Of a stretch of 64,000 nt of DNA, positions 10,311 to 19,055 are shown piece by piece. Source of the DNA: Methylobacterium sp. 10 (GTDB lineage: Bacteria > Pseudomonadota > Alphaproteobacteria > Rhizobiales > Beijerinckiaceae); contig NZ_KI912577.1 in assembly GCF_000519085.1 (NCBI RefSeq), positions 4,768,035-4,832,034 of the forward strand. The letters are read 5' to 3'. Each line of letters starts with the position of its first letter. Within the stretch, counting starts at the first letter, position 1. A program made the translations under genes and the position numbers. A model generated the notes under the pieces. It was not told where the DNA came from. It did no database searches and saw only the letters and a list, made by a program, of their open reading frames with translations.

Positions 10311-11377
10311 GGAATGACTTTTTCGGTCCGCAGGCGACCGAACAGATCGAGGAAGCTGTCGTCGCTGGGCTGATAGTCAAGGAAGCCGAGGCGCCGGCTG
10401 CGCGCCATGTCGGTGACCACCTCGATCGGCCGACCGAGATCCGCATCGGTGTGCCATGCGGAGGCGAGACGGTCGAGATCGGACTCGACCAGCCTGTGGC
10501 GTTTCGCCAGATCCGCCCAGACCGGCGCGTCCTTGGCCATTTGGTCTTCGAGCGGCGTCGGCGCACCGGGATAGGCTGCCGGCTCCACGCCAAACCACTC
10601 CGCGATGCGACCCCACATCCACGACCAGCGGAAGACGTCACCGTTGACCACGTTGAATGCGGTGTTCGCCGCGGCGGGATCGGTGGACGCCCAAGCAAGA
10701 TGACGGGCGAGCAGTCTCGCATCGGTGACGTCGGTCAGTCCGTTCCATTGCTGCGGCGAACCCGGGAACAGGAACGGACGTCCGGTCTCGCGGCACAGGG
10801 AGGCGTAGACGGCCAGCGTCACACCCATGTTCATGGCGTTGCCCAGGGCATAGCCGACGATCGTGTGCGGACGGTGCACGCTCCAGCCGAATCCCTGGCG
10901 CTCGGCCCCTGCGAACACCTCGTCCTCCTGCACATAGTAGAAATTTTCCACCGGCAGGCGTTCCTGGTCTTCGCGGAATGGCGTCTGCGGCAGGGTGCCT
11001 TTCCCGTAGGCTTCGAAGGGCCCGAGATAGTGCTTGAGCCCGGTCACCAGCGCTACGTGGCGCAGCGGAGACGATTGCAAAGCGTCAAGGAGGTTGCGCA
11101 CCATGGCGCCATTGACGCGGCAATTCTCGGCTTCGGTCGCCTGCCGCATCCAGGTGGTGATGAACACATGTGTCGGCGCGAGGTCCGACAAAGCCGCCCG
11201 CAAGGAGGCCGGATTGGTCAAATCCGCCGTCACCGGGGTGACGCCCGCGATGGCCACCGGCCGGCGCGCGAGACCCAGGACGTTCCAGCCCTCCGCGACA
11301 AGGTGGCGAGCAAGGTTGTTGCCGACGATGCCGCTTGCTCCGGCGATGAGCGCCGTACCCTTTAAACTGTCCGACAT
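10307..11377 (-). CDS. NAD(P)-dependent short-chain reductase of the PRISE/epimerase type
   Basis: A 356-residue extended SDR. The nucleotide-binding motif GASGIVGNN (about residues 11-19) replaces the usual GxxGxxG, as in the progesterone 5-beta-reductase/iridoid synthase-like group. FITTWMR, VTGLKHY and FYYVQED match the active-site regions of that group. The start at 11377 (MSDSLKG) is supported by GGAG five bases upstream. It would reduce an enone or carbonyl using NADPH; the substrate is not known in bacteria. It is coupled to the downstream ankyrin gene by a GTGA overlap. Confidence 0.85.
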   Translation of the reverse strand: MSDSLKGTALIAGASGIVGNNLARHLVAEGWNVLGLARRPVAIAGVTPVTADLTNPASLRAALSDLAPTHVFITTWMRQATEAENCRVNGAMVRNLLDALQSSPLRHVALVTGLKHYLGPFEAYGKGTLPQTPFREDQERLPVENFYYVQEDEVFAGAERQGFGWSVHRPHTIVGYALGNAMNMGVTLAVYASLCRETGRPFLFPGSPQQWNGLTDVTDARLLARHLAWASTDPAAANTAFNVVNGDVFRWSWMWGRIAEWFGVEPAAYPGAPTPLEDQMAKDAPVWADLAKRHRLVESDLDRLASAWHTDADLGRPIEVVTDMARSRRLGFLDYQPSDDSFLDLFGRLRTEKVIP

Positions 11378-11494
11378 GCCGTCTCCGATAGCGGTGCATC
11401 CCCCCCCTCGGCGCATCTGCCGGATCGACAGGCGGAGATGGGAGCTGTCTATCGGAACGCGGGAGGCCGGATGTCGATCCGGCGTGGGTCTGCA

Positions 11495-12325
11495 TCAGGC
11501 GATGGGGGTCAACTCGCCAGTCTCGCTGATCTCGTCGGTATGCACGTCGAAGCTCGCGAGCAGGGCCGTGCTGAAGCTCGTGGAGATCGCGACATCGGTG
11601 GCGTCGCGGCCGCGTGCGATGAGGATGCGGCCGATGCGGCGCTTGTTGTTGCGGGCGTCGAAGGTGAACCACCGTCCGTCGAGATAGACCTCGAGCCAGG
11701 CTGAGAAGTCGCCCGGCGGCACCACCGGCACGCCGATATCGCCGAGGTAGCCGGTGCAGTACCGGGCCGGGATGTTCATGCATCGGCAGAAGGCCACGGC
11801 GAGATGGGTGAAGTCGCGGCAGACGCCGATCTTCTGGGTGTAGGCTTCGAACGCCGTACGGGTGGCATCGGCCTGCTGGTAATCGAACTTGATGTGCCGA
11901 TGAACGAAGTCGTGGATCGCTTGGACCCGTGCCCAACCCTCGGGTGTGGTTCCGAACAGGCCCCAGGCGATGTTCGAAAGCTTGTCCGTCTCGCAATAGC
12001 GGCTGCCAAGCAGGAACGGCATGACGTCGTCCGGGAGATCCTGCACCGCGTGCTGCTTCGCCCCCGGCACGACTTCGTCCGGTTCACCGGAGTCCTCGAT
12101 CATGAAATCGGCCGAGACCGTGATCCGGCCGCCGGGGGCGAGAATCCGGGTGCAGACATTGCCGAAGGGGTCGAGATAGCTGTGAGCATCCACCGGCGGC
12201 TCGATCGTCATCGTCTCCGGCGTCAGCAGGTCACCCGCGCGCGAGGGATGGACGTTGAGCATCAAGGTGATCGGCGTCGGGCCGAACGTGTCGTAGCCGA
12301 TCGTGTAGCCGGTCCGGATTTTCAT
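11495..12325 (-). CDS. Transglutaminase-like (cysteine protease fold) family protein
   Basis: A 276-residue protein with an N-terminal beta-rich region and a transglutaminase-like core. The nucleophile is Cys169 in GVCRDFTHLAVAFCR, and the family sequence ARYCTGYLGD follows. The second catalytic position, normally His in an FHAW-type motif, is Ser208 (DFSAW); the third, Asp223 in FTFDARNN, is present. The ATG at 12325 begins the conserved MKIRTGY sequence; upstream codons include only a TTG. It is probably a cytoplasmic amidase, protease or non-catalytic relative. Such genes often sit beside alpha-E/circularly-permuted ATP-grasp genes, which are absent here. Confidence 0.85.
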   Translation of the reverse strand: MKIRTGYTIGYDTFGPTPITLMLNVHPSRAGDLLTPETMTIEPPVDAHSYLDPFGNVCTRILAPGGRITVSADFMIEDSGEPDEVVPGAKQHAVQDLPDDVMPFLLGSRYCETDKLSNIAWGLFGTTPEGWARVQAIHDFVHRHIKFDYQQADATRTAFEAYTQKIGVCRDFTHLAVAFCRCMNIPARYCTGYLGDIGVPVVPPGDFSAWLEVYLDGRWFTFDARNNKRRIGRILIARGRDATDVAISTSFSTALLASFDVHTDEISETGELTPIA

Positions 12326-12545
12326 AAGGTCGCTCGCATCAGGCAATGGGACAGGTGGGATTGCTACTCGTCTCCACCCGCCGCCGGCCCGCTCCCGCGG
12401 CCTTCGGCCTTGCTCGAGCGAGGGGCGTCGAGGCGGCGACGATCTGGTGCCGTTATGCTCGCCTCAGCCACCCTCACCGAGGGCGGCACCGTCTGAATCA
12501 GCAGGTAGCACACCAGAGGGTTGCCGCCTAACGGTTTGCCGCTCC

Positions 12546-13046
12546 TCAGGAATGTTCCACGGCCGAGCGGAGATCGGCGAGGTCGAGGCGGCGGGTGAAC
12601 ATGGTAAGACCGCCCTCCGCATCGCGCGGCCATTCCGCCTCCGGCCGGTCCCGATAGAGTTCGACCCCGTTCATGTCGGGATCACGCAGGTAGAGCGCCT
12701 CACTTACGCCGTGGTCGCTGGCGCCGTCGAGGGCGACGCCGGCTTCGTCGAGGCGGCGCAGGGCATCTGCCAGGGAGGCCCGCGTCGGATAGAGTATGGC
12801 GAGGTGGAACAGGCCGGTCGTGCCGGGCGCCGGCGGATCGCCGCCGTCGCTCTCCCAGGTATTGAGCCCAATATGATGGTGGTAATCCCCCGCCGCGATG
12901 AAGGCGGCCTGGGTTCCGTACCGAGCCTTCAGGGAAAAGCCGAGGATTCCGCAATAGAAAGCCAGCGCGCGGTCGAGATTGGCGACCTTAAGATGGACAT
13001 GGCCGATCCGCGCCTGCGGATGGATCGGATTCGACGTCGTCGTCAT
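12546..13046 (-). CDS. VOC-superfamily protein (catechol 2,3-dioxygenase/glyoxalase-like)
   Basis: A 166-residue protein with the paired beta-alpha-beta-beta-beta units of the vicinal-oxygen-chelate fold. The first unit begins IGHVHLKVANLDRALAFYCGILGF (metal His in GHVHL), the middle has HHIGLNTW, and the end has DPDMNGVELYRD with the conserved Glu. These residues fit a divalent-metal site. The ATG at 13046 follows a GGAGTGAG element. The substrate cannot be predicted; the closest relatives are annotated as catechol dioxygenase-like proteins. The 220 bases between this gene and the transglutaminase-like gene hold nothing I can recognise. Confidence 0.85.
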   Translation of the reverse strand: MTTTSNPIHPQARIGHVHLKVANLDRALAFYCGILGFSLKARYGTQAAFIAAGDYHHHIGLNTWESDGGDPPAPGTTGLFHLAILYPTRASLADALRRLDEAGVALDGASDHGVSEALYLRDPDMNGVELYRDRPEAEWPRDAEGGLTMFTRRLDLADLRSAVEHS

Positions 13047-13123
13047 GCTGGGTCTCACTCCTGATTATCGCGAAGCGAGGGGCCGCCCTTTCCCCTTTCG
13101 TTCCGCGGGGCCATATTCCACCC

Positions 13124-15811
13124 ATGCCTCCTGCGAACAAACCCCGCGTCTCCTCGGCGAAGGCTTCGAAGCCCGAGCTGAAACCGCTCGACGAGCACCT
13201 AGCGGCCCTGCTCAGCCCGGCGCTCAACCGCAACCGGCTGCCCGCCGTGGAGAATTCCACGCCGCCGGCTCCGCCGAAGAAGCCCGGCCGGCCGAAGAAA
13301 CCCGCATCGCCGCCCGGCGGTTTCGCCGAAGCGCCGCAGGCCGGGTTCACTCTAGGCGACGCGGCCGAGGTCGACCCGCGCCTCGCCCAGGCGCTGGGGA
13401 TCACCCCGCCGGAGGATGGTCCGGTACCGGAGGCACTGGCGAACGAGGATGATACGTCGCTGGCCACCGACGGCGTCTCCGCCACGGTGGATGCCCTGTC
13501 GCGGCTCCTCACCGAGGGCAACCCGCTGTTCAGGGACGGCAAGACCTGGTCGCCGCACCGCCCGGAACGACCGAAGAAATCGGAGGGCGGCTATGCCTTC
13601 ACCCTGAAATCCGAGTTCGAGCCCGCGGGCGACCAGCCGCGCGCCATCGCCGAACTCGTGGAGGGGGTGAACAAGGCAGAGCGCGATCAGGTGCTACTGG
13701 GCGTCACCGGCTCCGGCAAGACCTTCACCATGGCCAAGATCATCGAGGCGACGCAGCGCCCTGCCCTGATCCTGGCGCCGAACAAGACCCTGGCGGCGCA
13801 GCTCTACGGCGAGTTCAAGAGCTTCTTCCCCGATAACGCGGTAGAGTATTTCGTTTCCTACTACGATTATTACCAGCCAGAGGCCTACGTGCCGCGGTCG
13901 GACACGTTCATCGAGAAGGAATCCTCGATCAACGAGCAGATCGACCGGATGCGCCACTCGGCCACCCGCGCTTTGCTCGAACGCGACGACGTCATCATCG
14001 TCGCTTCGGTCTCCTGCATCTACGGCATCGGCTCGGTGGAGACCTACACCGCCATGTCGTTCACAGTGTCGCTGAACGAGCGGATCGAGCAGCGCCAGCT
14101 CGTCGCCGATCTCGTGGCGCTGCAATACAAGCGCATCCAGTCCGACTTCGCGCGCGGCACCTTCCGGGTGCGCGGCGACGTGATCGAACTCTGGCCGGCC
14201 CACTTGGAGGATCGCGGCTGGCGCATCGGCCTGTTTGGCGACGAGATCGAGTCGATCACTGAGTTCGACCCGCTCACGGGAAAGAAGATCAACGACCTGA
14301 AATTCGTGAAGGTCTACGCCAACTCGCACTACGTCACGCCCCGTCCCACCCTCCAGCAGGCGGTCAAGGGCATCAAGACCGAGCTCAAACTGCGCGTGGA
14401 CGAGTTGACCAAGATGGGCCGCCTCATCGAGGCGCAGCGCATCGAGCAGCGCTGCACCTTCGACATCGAGATGATCGAGGCGACCGGCGCCTGCAACGGC
14501 ATCGAAAACTATTCGCGCTATCTCACCGGTCGCAAGCCCGGCGAGCCGCCGCCGACCCTGTTCGAATACCTGCCCGACAACGCCATCGTTTTCACCGATG
14601 AGAGCCATGTCACGGTTCCGCAGATCGGCGGCATGTACAAAGGCGACTTTCGCCGCAAGGCGACGCTGGCCGAGTACGGGTTCCGCCTCCCTTCCTGCCT
14701 CGACAACCGCCCGCTGCGGTTCGAGGAGTGGGACGCCATGCGACCGCAATCGGTCCACGTCTCGGCGACGCCTGCGAAATGGGAGATGGAGCAGACCGGC
14801 GGCGTCTTCGCCGAGCAGGTCATCCGTCCCACCGGTCTCGTCGATCCGGTTATCGAGATCCGTCCTGCCCGCTCCCAGGTCGACGATCTGCTGGGCGAAG
14901 TGCGCGAGGTGGCGCAGGCCGGCTATCGCACCCTCGTGACCACACTCACCAAGCGCATGGCCGAGGACCTCACCGAGTATTTGCACGAGAACAGCGTACG
15001 CGTGCGCTACATGCACTCGGACATCGACACGCTGGAGCGGATCGAGATCATCCGCGACCTGCGGCTAGGCGCCTTCGACGTGCTCATCGGTATCAACCTG
15101 CTGCGCGAGGGCCTGGACATCCCGGAATGCGCCCTCGTCGCCATTCTCGATGCCGACAAGGAAGGCTTCCTGCGCTCCGAGACGTCGCTGATCCAGACCA
15201 TCGGCCGCGCCGCGCGCAACGCGGATGCCCGCTGCATCCTCTACGCGGATAACATCACCGGCTCGATGGAGCGGGCGATGGCGGAGACCGAACGCCGCCG
15301 GCTGAAGCAGCTCGCCTACAACGAGGAGCACGGTATCACGCCGCAGAGCGTGAAGCGCGGCATCTCCGATATCCTCAGCAGCGTCTTCGAGGGTGACCAC
15401 GTCAAGGTGGATACCGGGCTCGCTAAGGACGCAGTCACCATCGGCCACAACTTCAAGGCCGTGATCGCGGATCTCGAGAAGCGCATGCGGACAGCCGCCG
15501 CCGACCTCGATTTCGAGGAGGCGGCGCGCCTGCGCGACGAGCTCAAGCGCCTGCAGGCGACCGAACTCCTCCTCGCCGACGATCCGATGACACGACAGGG
15601 CGATGTCGAGCGTGATGCGGGCAAGTACGGCGCGAAGCGGAGCCGCATCTCGAAGCCGAGTCTGGACAATATGGGGCCTGGCACCGACCGGGAATTGCCC
15701 ATGGGTGGCGAGGCGCCGGTCTGGGCCGAGCGGCCGAAGCCACGCTCCACGCAGGGGCTCGGGGGTCAGAAGCCGAAATACAAGGGCGGTGGCGGGCGCA
15801 AGCGCGACTGA
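13124..15811 (+). CDS. uvrB: Excinuclease ABC subunit B
   Basis: UvrB, the helicase-like damage-verification subunit of nucleotide excision repair. The Walker A GVTGSGKT is near residues 193-200, the damage-binding beta-hairpin region SYYDYYQPEAYVP follows, the helicase motifs DIDTLERIEI and GRAARN are present, and a C-terminal UVR coiled-coil motif (DFEEAARLRDELKRL, near 795) contacts UvrC. At 895 residues it is about 200 longer than E. coli UvrB. The first 155 residues are a Pro/Ala/Lys-rich extension before the conserved FEPAGDQP, and a basic Gly-rich tail ends the protein. No uvrA or uvrC is in the window. Confidence 0.97.
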   Translation: MPPANKPRVSSAKASKPELKPLDEHLAALLSPALNRNRLPAVENSTPPAPPKKPGRPKKPASPPGGFAEAPQAGFTLGDAAEVDPRLAQALGITPPEDGPVPEALANEDDTSLATDGVSATVDALSRLLTEGNPLFRDGKTWSPHRPERPKKSEGGYAFTLKSEFEPAGDQPRAIAELVEGVNKAERDQVLLGVTGSGKTFTMAKIIEATQRPALILAPNKTLAAQLYGEFKSFFPDNAVEYFVSYYDYYQPEAYVPRSDTFIEKESSINEQIDRMRHSATRALLERDDVIIVASVSCIYGIGSVETYTAMSFTVSLNERIEQRQLVADLVALQYKRIQSDFARGTFRVRGDVIELWPAHLEDRGWRIGLFGDEIESITEFDPLTGKKINDLKFVKVYANSHYVTPRPTLQQAVKGIKTELKLRVDELTKMGRLIEAQRIEQRCTFDIEMIEATGACNGIENYSRYLTGRKPGEPPPTLFEYLPDNAIVFTDESHVTVPQIGGMYKGDFRRKATLAEYGFRLPSCLDNRPLRFEEWDAMRPQSVHVSATPAKWEMEQTGGVFAEQVIRPTGLVDPVIEIRPARSQVDDLLGEVREVAQAGYRTLVTTLTKRMAEDLTEYLHENSVRVRYMHSDIDTLERIEIIRDLRLGAFDVLIGINLLREGLDIPECALVAILDADKEGFLRSETSLIQTIGRAARNADARCILYADNITGSMERAMAETERRRLKQLAYNEEHGITPQSVKRGISDILSSVFEGDHVKVDTGLAKDAVTIGHNFKAVIADLEKRMRTAAADLDFEEAARLRDELKRLQATELLLADDPMTRQGDVERDAGKYGAKRSRISKPSLDNMGPGTDRELPMGGEAPVWAERPKPRSTQGLGGQKPKYKGGGGRKRD

Positions 15812-15916
15812 AACCGGTATCGGCACCGGAACCCCCGGCGTAGGCTCGGGCTTGGTGAGGCATGCGATGGCGCCCATCACCGGACGCCTTCTCGTCTCGA
15901 ACCCACGGAGCACTTC

Positions 15917-16216
15917 ATGCGCAAGGAACCTTTTATCCGGGCCAGCCTGCTCCTCGCTGCCGGCATTCTCCTGGCGCAGACCTTGCCGGCCCAGGCAATC
16001 TCCGATCGTCGCGACCAGCCCACGCCGGCCGACGTGCCTTCGGAAACCCGATCGGGCGAAACCTCCGGCTCGCGGCCGATCGGGGAGGTGAAGCCTCCGA
16101 ACGCGATCCGCCCTTCGACGGCGGTGACGGAGGACGACGGCAAGAAGACCCGCACGAACCCCCTCGATCATCTACCTGCGCGCGATCGCGCAGGGACGGG
16201 CGGACGCAGGGAATAG
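15917..16216 (+). CDS. Small secreted protein of unknown function
   Basis: A 99-residue protein with a clear signal peptide (residues 1-27, hydrophobic core ASLLLAAGILLAQ, cleavage at AQA). The mature part is short, polar and probably disordered, rich in Pro, Arg, Thr and Ser. GGAG lies seven to eight bases before the ATG. No family recognised. It sits between uvrB and the YidB-like gene on the same strand. Confidence 0.55.
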   Translation: MRKEPFIRASLLLAAGILLAQTLPAQAISDRRDQPTPADVPSETRSGETSGSRPIGEVKPPNAIRPSTAVTEDDGKKTRTNPLDHLPARDRAGTGGRRE

Positions 16217-16253
16217 AATCCACCGTAAGGCCCGCTGCTCAGGAGGAAACACC

Positions 16254-16997
16254 ATGGGATTGCTCGATCAGGTCATCGGCGGTGTGCTCGGCAACGTCCT
16301 CGGCGGCGGCCGGGGCGGCGATCATCAGCAGAGCGGCGGGTCCGGTGGCGGAGCACTTGGAGGCTCGCTCTCCCCCATCGTTCAGGCCTTGCTGATGCTT
16401 CTCTTGCAGAAGGGTGGCGGCGCCGGCGGGTTGAGCGATATCCTCGGCGGCGGCCGGGGAGCGCCCGAGGAGCGTGAGCAAGACCGGCGCGGGCCGCCCG
16501 AACCCTATGACGACGGCGACCGGGGCGGCTTCAATCAGGACCGCGACCGGGGCGGATATGGCGGTGGATCACGCGGATCGTCTCCCGAAGGCGATTTCAG
16601 CGACCTCTCGGGCATGCTCGATGGCCCCGGCAGCCAGGGCTCCCAGGATCATGGCTCGCCAGCCGACGGTCACTCCTCTGGCACGGGGCCCTACAGCCGC
16701 CTAGGCCAGGAGCAAGGTGACGATCTTGGTGGCCTCGACGGTCTGATCGACCGGCTGCAGCGCGGCGGCCTCGGCGACGCCATTGGTTCCTGGATCGGGC
16801 ATGGCCAGAACCAGGCGGTGGAGCCCAATCGCCTCGCCGACGCCCTGGGCTCGGACACGGTGAACACGCTGCAGAGTCGCACCGGCCTCTCCCGCGACGA
16901 TCTGTTGTCGCAGCTTGCCCAGGCGCTTCCGGGTGTCATCGACGGGCTGACCCCACAGGGGCGTAAGCCCGACCCAGAAGACCGTCGCAGCTGGTAG
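16254..16997 (+). CDS. YidB-like/DUF937 family protein
   Basis: A 247-residue protein with the YidB/DUF937 pattern: MGLLDQVIGGVLGNVLG at the N terminus, a long Gly/Asp/Arg-rich low-complexity middle (about residues 60-160), and the conserved C-terminal block GLGDAIGSWIGHGQNQAVEPNRL (its motif GxxIGSWIGxGxN is diagnostic) ending in LSQLAQALPGVIDGLTPQG. Function is unknown in the family. AGGAGG eight bases before the ATG is a very strong ribosome-binding site. The gene ends seven bases from the convergent mutM. Confidence 0.85.
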   Translation: MGLLDQVIGGVLGNVLGGGRGGDHQQSGGSGGGALGGSLSPIVQALLMLLLQKGGGAGGLSDILGGGRGAPEEREQDRRGPPEPYDDGDRGGFNQDRDRGGYGGGSRGSSPEGDFSDLSGMLDGPGSQGSQDHGSPADGHSSGTGPYSRLGQEQGDDLGGLDGLIDRLQRGGLGDAIGSWIGHGQNQAVEPNRLADALGSDTVNTLQSRTGLSRDDLLSQLAQALPGVIDGLTPQGRKPDPEDRRSW

Positions 16998-17004
16998 TTG
17001 GATT

Positions 17005-17925
17005 TCAAGCTCGACTGACAACGGGTTTGCTTGGCTTCGCGGGTTGGCAGGTGGCACAATAGAAGGTCGAGCGGCCGGATTGCACGATCCGCGCAATGGT
17101 GCCGTCGCAGCCTTTCGTCGTACATGGCTCGCCCGTGCGGTCGTAGACACGAAACGCATGCTGGAACGAGCCCGACCCGCCGTCAGTATGAGCATAGTCG
17201 CGCAGGGTAGACCCGCCGGCGGCAACGGCCTCGGTCAGCACGTCGCGGATCATCCGCGCCAGCAACCGTGCGTTCGGCGTCGGCCGCCCGTCGTCTTTTG
17301 CCAGGATTCCCGACGGCAGCTCGGGATGCAGCCCCGCGCGATGTAGGGCCTCGCAGACATAGATGTTGCCGAGCCCGGCGATCAGCCGCTGGTCGAGGAG
17401 CGCGGCCTTCAATGGCGTGATCTTGTTGCGGAAGAGGAGCGCCAAGCTCTCCGGGCTCATGGCCTCGCTCAGTGGTTCGATCCCCATCGCGGCGAAGTGC
17501 TTGCAGCCGGCGAGATTCAGCGTCGGCACGAGGTCCATGAAACCGAAGCGGCGCGCGTCGTTATAGGTGACGGTGGCGCCGTTAGACATCGCCATCACTA
17601 CATGGTCGTGCTTGGCGTTGCCCAGCGCTCCTTCGAGGTAGAAGTCCCCTGGCGAGACGTTGCGCCCATCCGGCAAGGCCACGTCGAAGCGCCCGCTCAT
17701 GCCGAGATGCAGGATCAATGTCTCTCCGGTGTCGAGACCAGCGGTCAGGTATTTCGCCCGCCGCCCCAGATCGGTCACCGTGGCGCCTTCGAGCCGCTGG
17801 GCAAAGTGCTCGGGGAAGGGAAATCGGAGGTTCGGCCGGCGAAGGGTCACACGGGAGAATCGCGCGCCCACCATGGCGGGGAACAGCCCACGACGGACGG
17901 TTTCGACTTCGGGCAGTTCTGGCAT
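17005..17925 (-). CDS. mutM: Formamidopyrimidine-DNA glycosylase (8-oxoguanine DNA glycosylase)
   Basis: A 306-residue base-excision repair enzyme. The start at 17925 gives the obligatory N-terminal MPELPEVE, with Pro2 and Glu3 as catalytic residues after Met removal; longer in-frame starts would destroy this. Other landmarks are the H2TH region (LIAGLGNIYVCEALHRAGLHP) and the C-terminal zinc finger with paired Cys (EPCTTKGC and YCATC). The enzyme excises oxidised purines and nicks the abasic site. It is divergent from ubiE, with 145 bases between the starts. Confidence 0.97.
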   Translation of the reverse strand: MPELPEVETVRRGLFPAMVGARFSRVTLRRPNLRFPFPEHFAQRLEGATVTDLGRRAKYLTAGLDTGETLILHLGMSGRFDVALPDGRNVSPGDFYLEGALGNAKHDHVVMAMSNGATVTYNDARRFGFMDLVPTLNLAGCKHFAAMGIEPLSEAMSPESLALLFRNKITPLKAALLDQRLIAGLGNIYVCEALHRAGLHPELPSGILAKDDGRPTPNARLLARMIRDVLTEAVAAGGSTLRDYAHTDGGSGSFQHAFRVYDRTGEPCTTKGCDGTIARIVQSGRSTFYCATCQPAKPSKPVVSRA

Positions 17926-18070
17926 GGAGGGGGGCGAGGCTCTCGATCGGGGGACGGCGCCGGCATGACGAGGGCCGGCATCCGCCGCCATTCGTTATGC
18001 ACCTGTCGAACCCGGCACATGGCGATCCTGGCCGGCTTTCGCTATGACGCTCGCGCAAGAGGATGGTGAC

Positions 18071-18844
18071 ATGAGTTCGGCCGAGCGATCGAAGGACGAG
18101 ACCAGCACGCATTTCGGGTTCGAGCAGGTTGCGCTCGACGAGAAGCAGGGGCGCGTCGATGACGTGTTCCGCTCCGTGGCGAAGCGCTACGATCTAATGA
18201 ACGACCTGATGTCTGGCGGGCTCCACCGCGCCTGGAAGTCGCATCTGATCTCGATGCTGCGGCCACCGCGCAACCGGCCTTTCCGTCATCTCGACGTCGC
18301 CGGCGGCACCGCCGACATCGCCTTCCGCTGCCTGGAGGCGGGTGGTCCCGAGACCCATGTCACGGTGCTCGACATCAACGAGGCGATGCTGCGCGTCGGC
18401 GCCGAGCGTGCCGGCCACCGTTATGACGGGCGAATCGATTTCGTCACCGCGAATGCCGAGTCGCTGCCCCTGCCGAACGAGGCGTTCGACGCCTACACCA
18501 TCGCCTTCGGCATCCGGAATGTTCCCCGGATCGACTTGGCCCTGGCCGAGGCGCGCCGCGTCCTGAAGCCCGGCGGGCGCTTCCTGTGCCTTGAGTTTTC
18601 CAAGGTCGACCTGCCGGTTCTCGACCGGATCTACGACGCCTACTCGTTCCACGTGATCCCGCGCCTGGGCGCCAGCGTGGCCGGTGACGCGGAATCTTAT
18701 CGCTACCTCGTGGAATCCATCCGCAAGTTCCCCAGTCCGGGGCGCTTTGCTGGCATGATCGAGGAGGCTGGGTTCAAGCACGTGACCCACCGGCCCCTGT
18801 CCGGCGGAATCGTCGCTATCCATTCCGGCTGGAAGATCTCGTGA
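18071..18844 (+). CDS. ubiE: Demethylmenaquinone/ubiquinone C-methyltransferase UbiE
   Basis: A class I SAM-dependent methyltransferase of 257 residues. It has the UbiE signature segments: KRYDLMNDLMSGGLHRAWK, the SAM-binding motif HLDVAGGTADIAFR, FGIRNVPRID, and KPGGRFLCLEFSK. It adds the C-methyl group of the quinone ring in ubiquinone biosynthesis. I prefer the ATG at 18071 because AGAGG lies about ten bases upstream; an in-frame ATG at 18044 has no ribosome-binding site. ubiB and coaBC follow on the same strand, the usual order in Rhizobiales. Confidence 0.95.
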   Translation: MSSAERSKDETSTHFGFEQVALDEKQGRVDDVFRSVAKRYDLMNDLMSGGLHRAWKSHLISMLRPPRNRPFRHLDVAGGTADIAFRCLEAGGPETHVTVLDINEAMLRVGAERAGHRYDGRIDFVTANAESLPLPNEAFDAYTIAFGIRNVPRIDLALAEARRVLKPGGRFLCLEFSKVDLPVLDRIYDAYSFHVIPRLGASVAGDAESYRYLVESIRKFPSPGRFAGMIEEAGFKHVTHRPLSGGIVAIHSGWKIS

Positions 18845-19055
18845 CGCCGGATCGATCTGCTCAAATCGGTGCAACCTTAACACACCACCTTTTCCTGAGG
18901 TGCCGACGCGTAGCGGCAGCCTCGAAGAAGGCTTCCAGGTCGCGCTGCGGCTTCTGGAGGTTTCCTTCGAGGCCGCTATCGCGGCATATCAGGATGATGG
19001 GCATGGGTGGAATGAAACGACGTTCAGACTTGAACGCCCGCCTCGGAAGCCTCCC

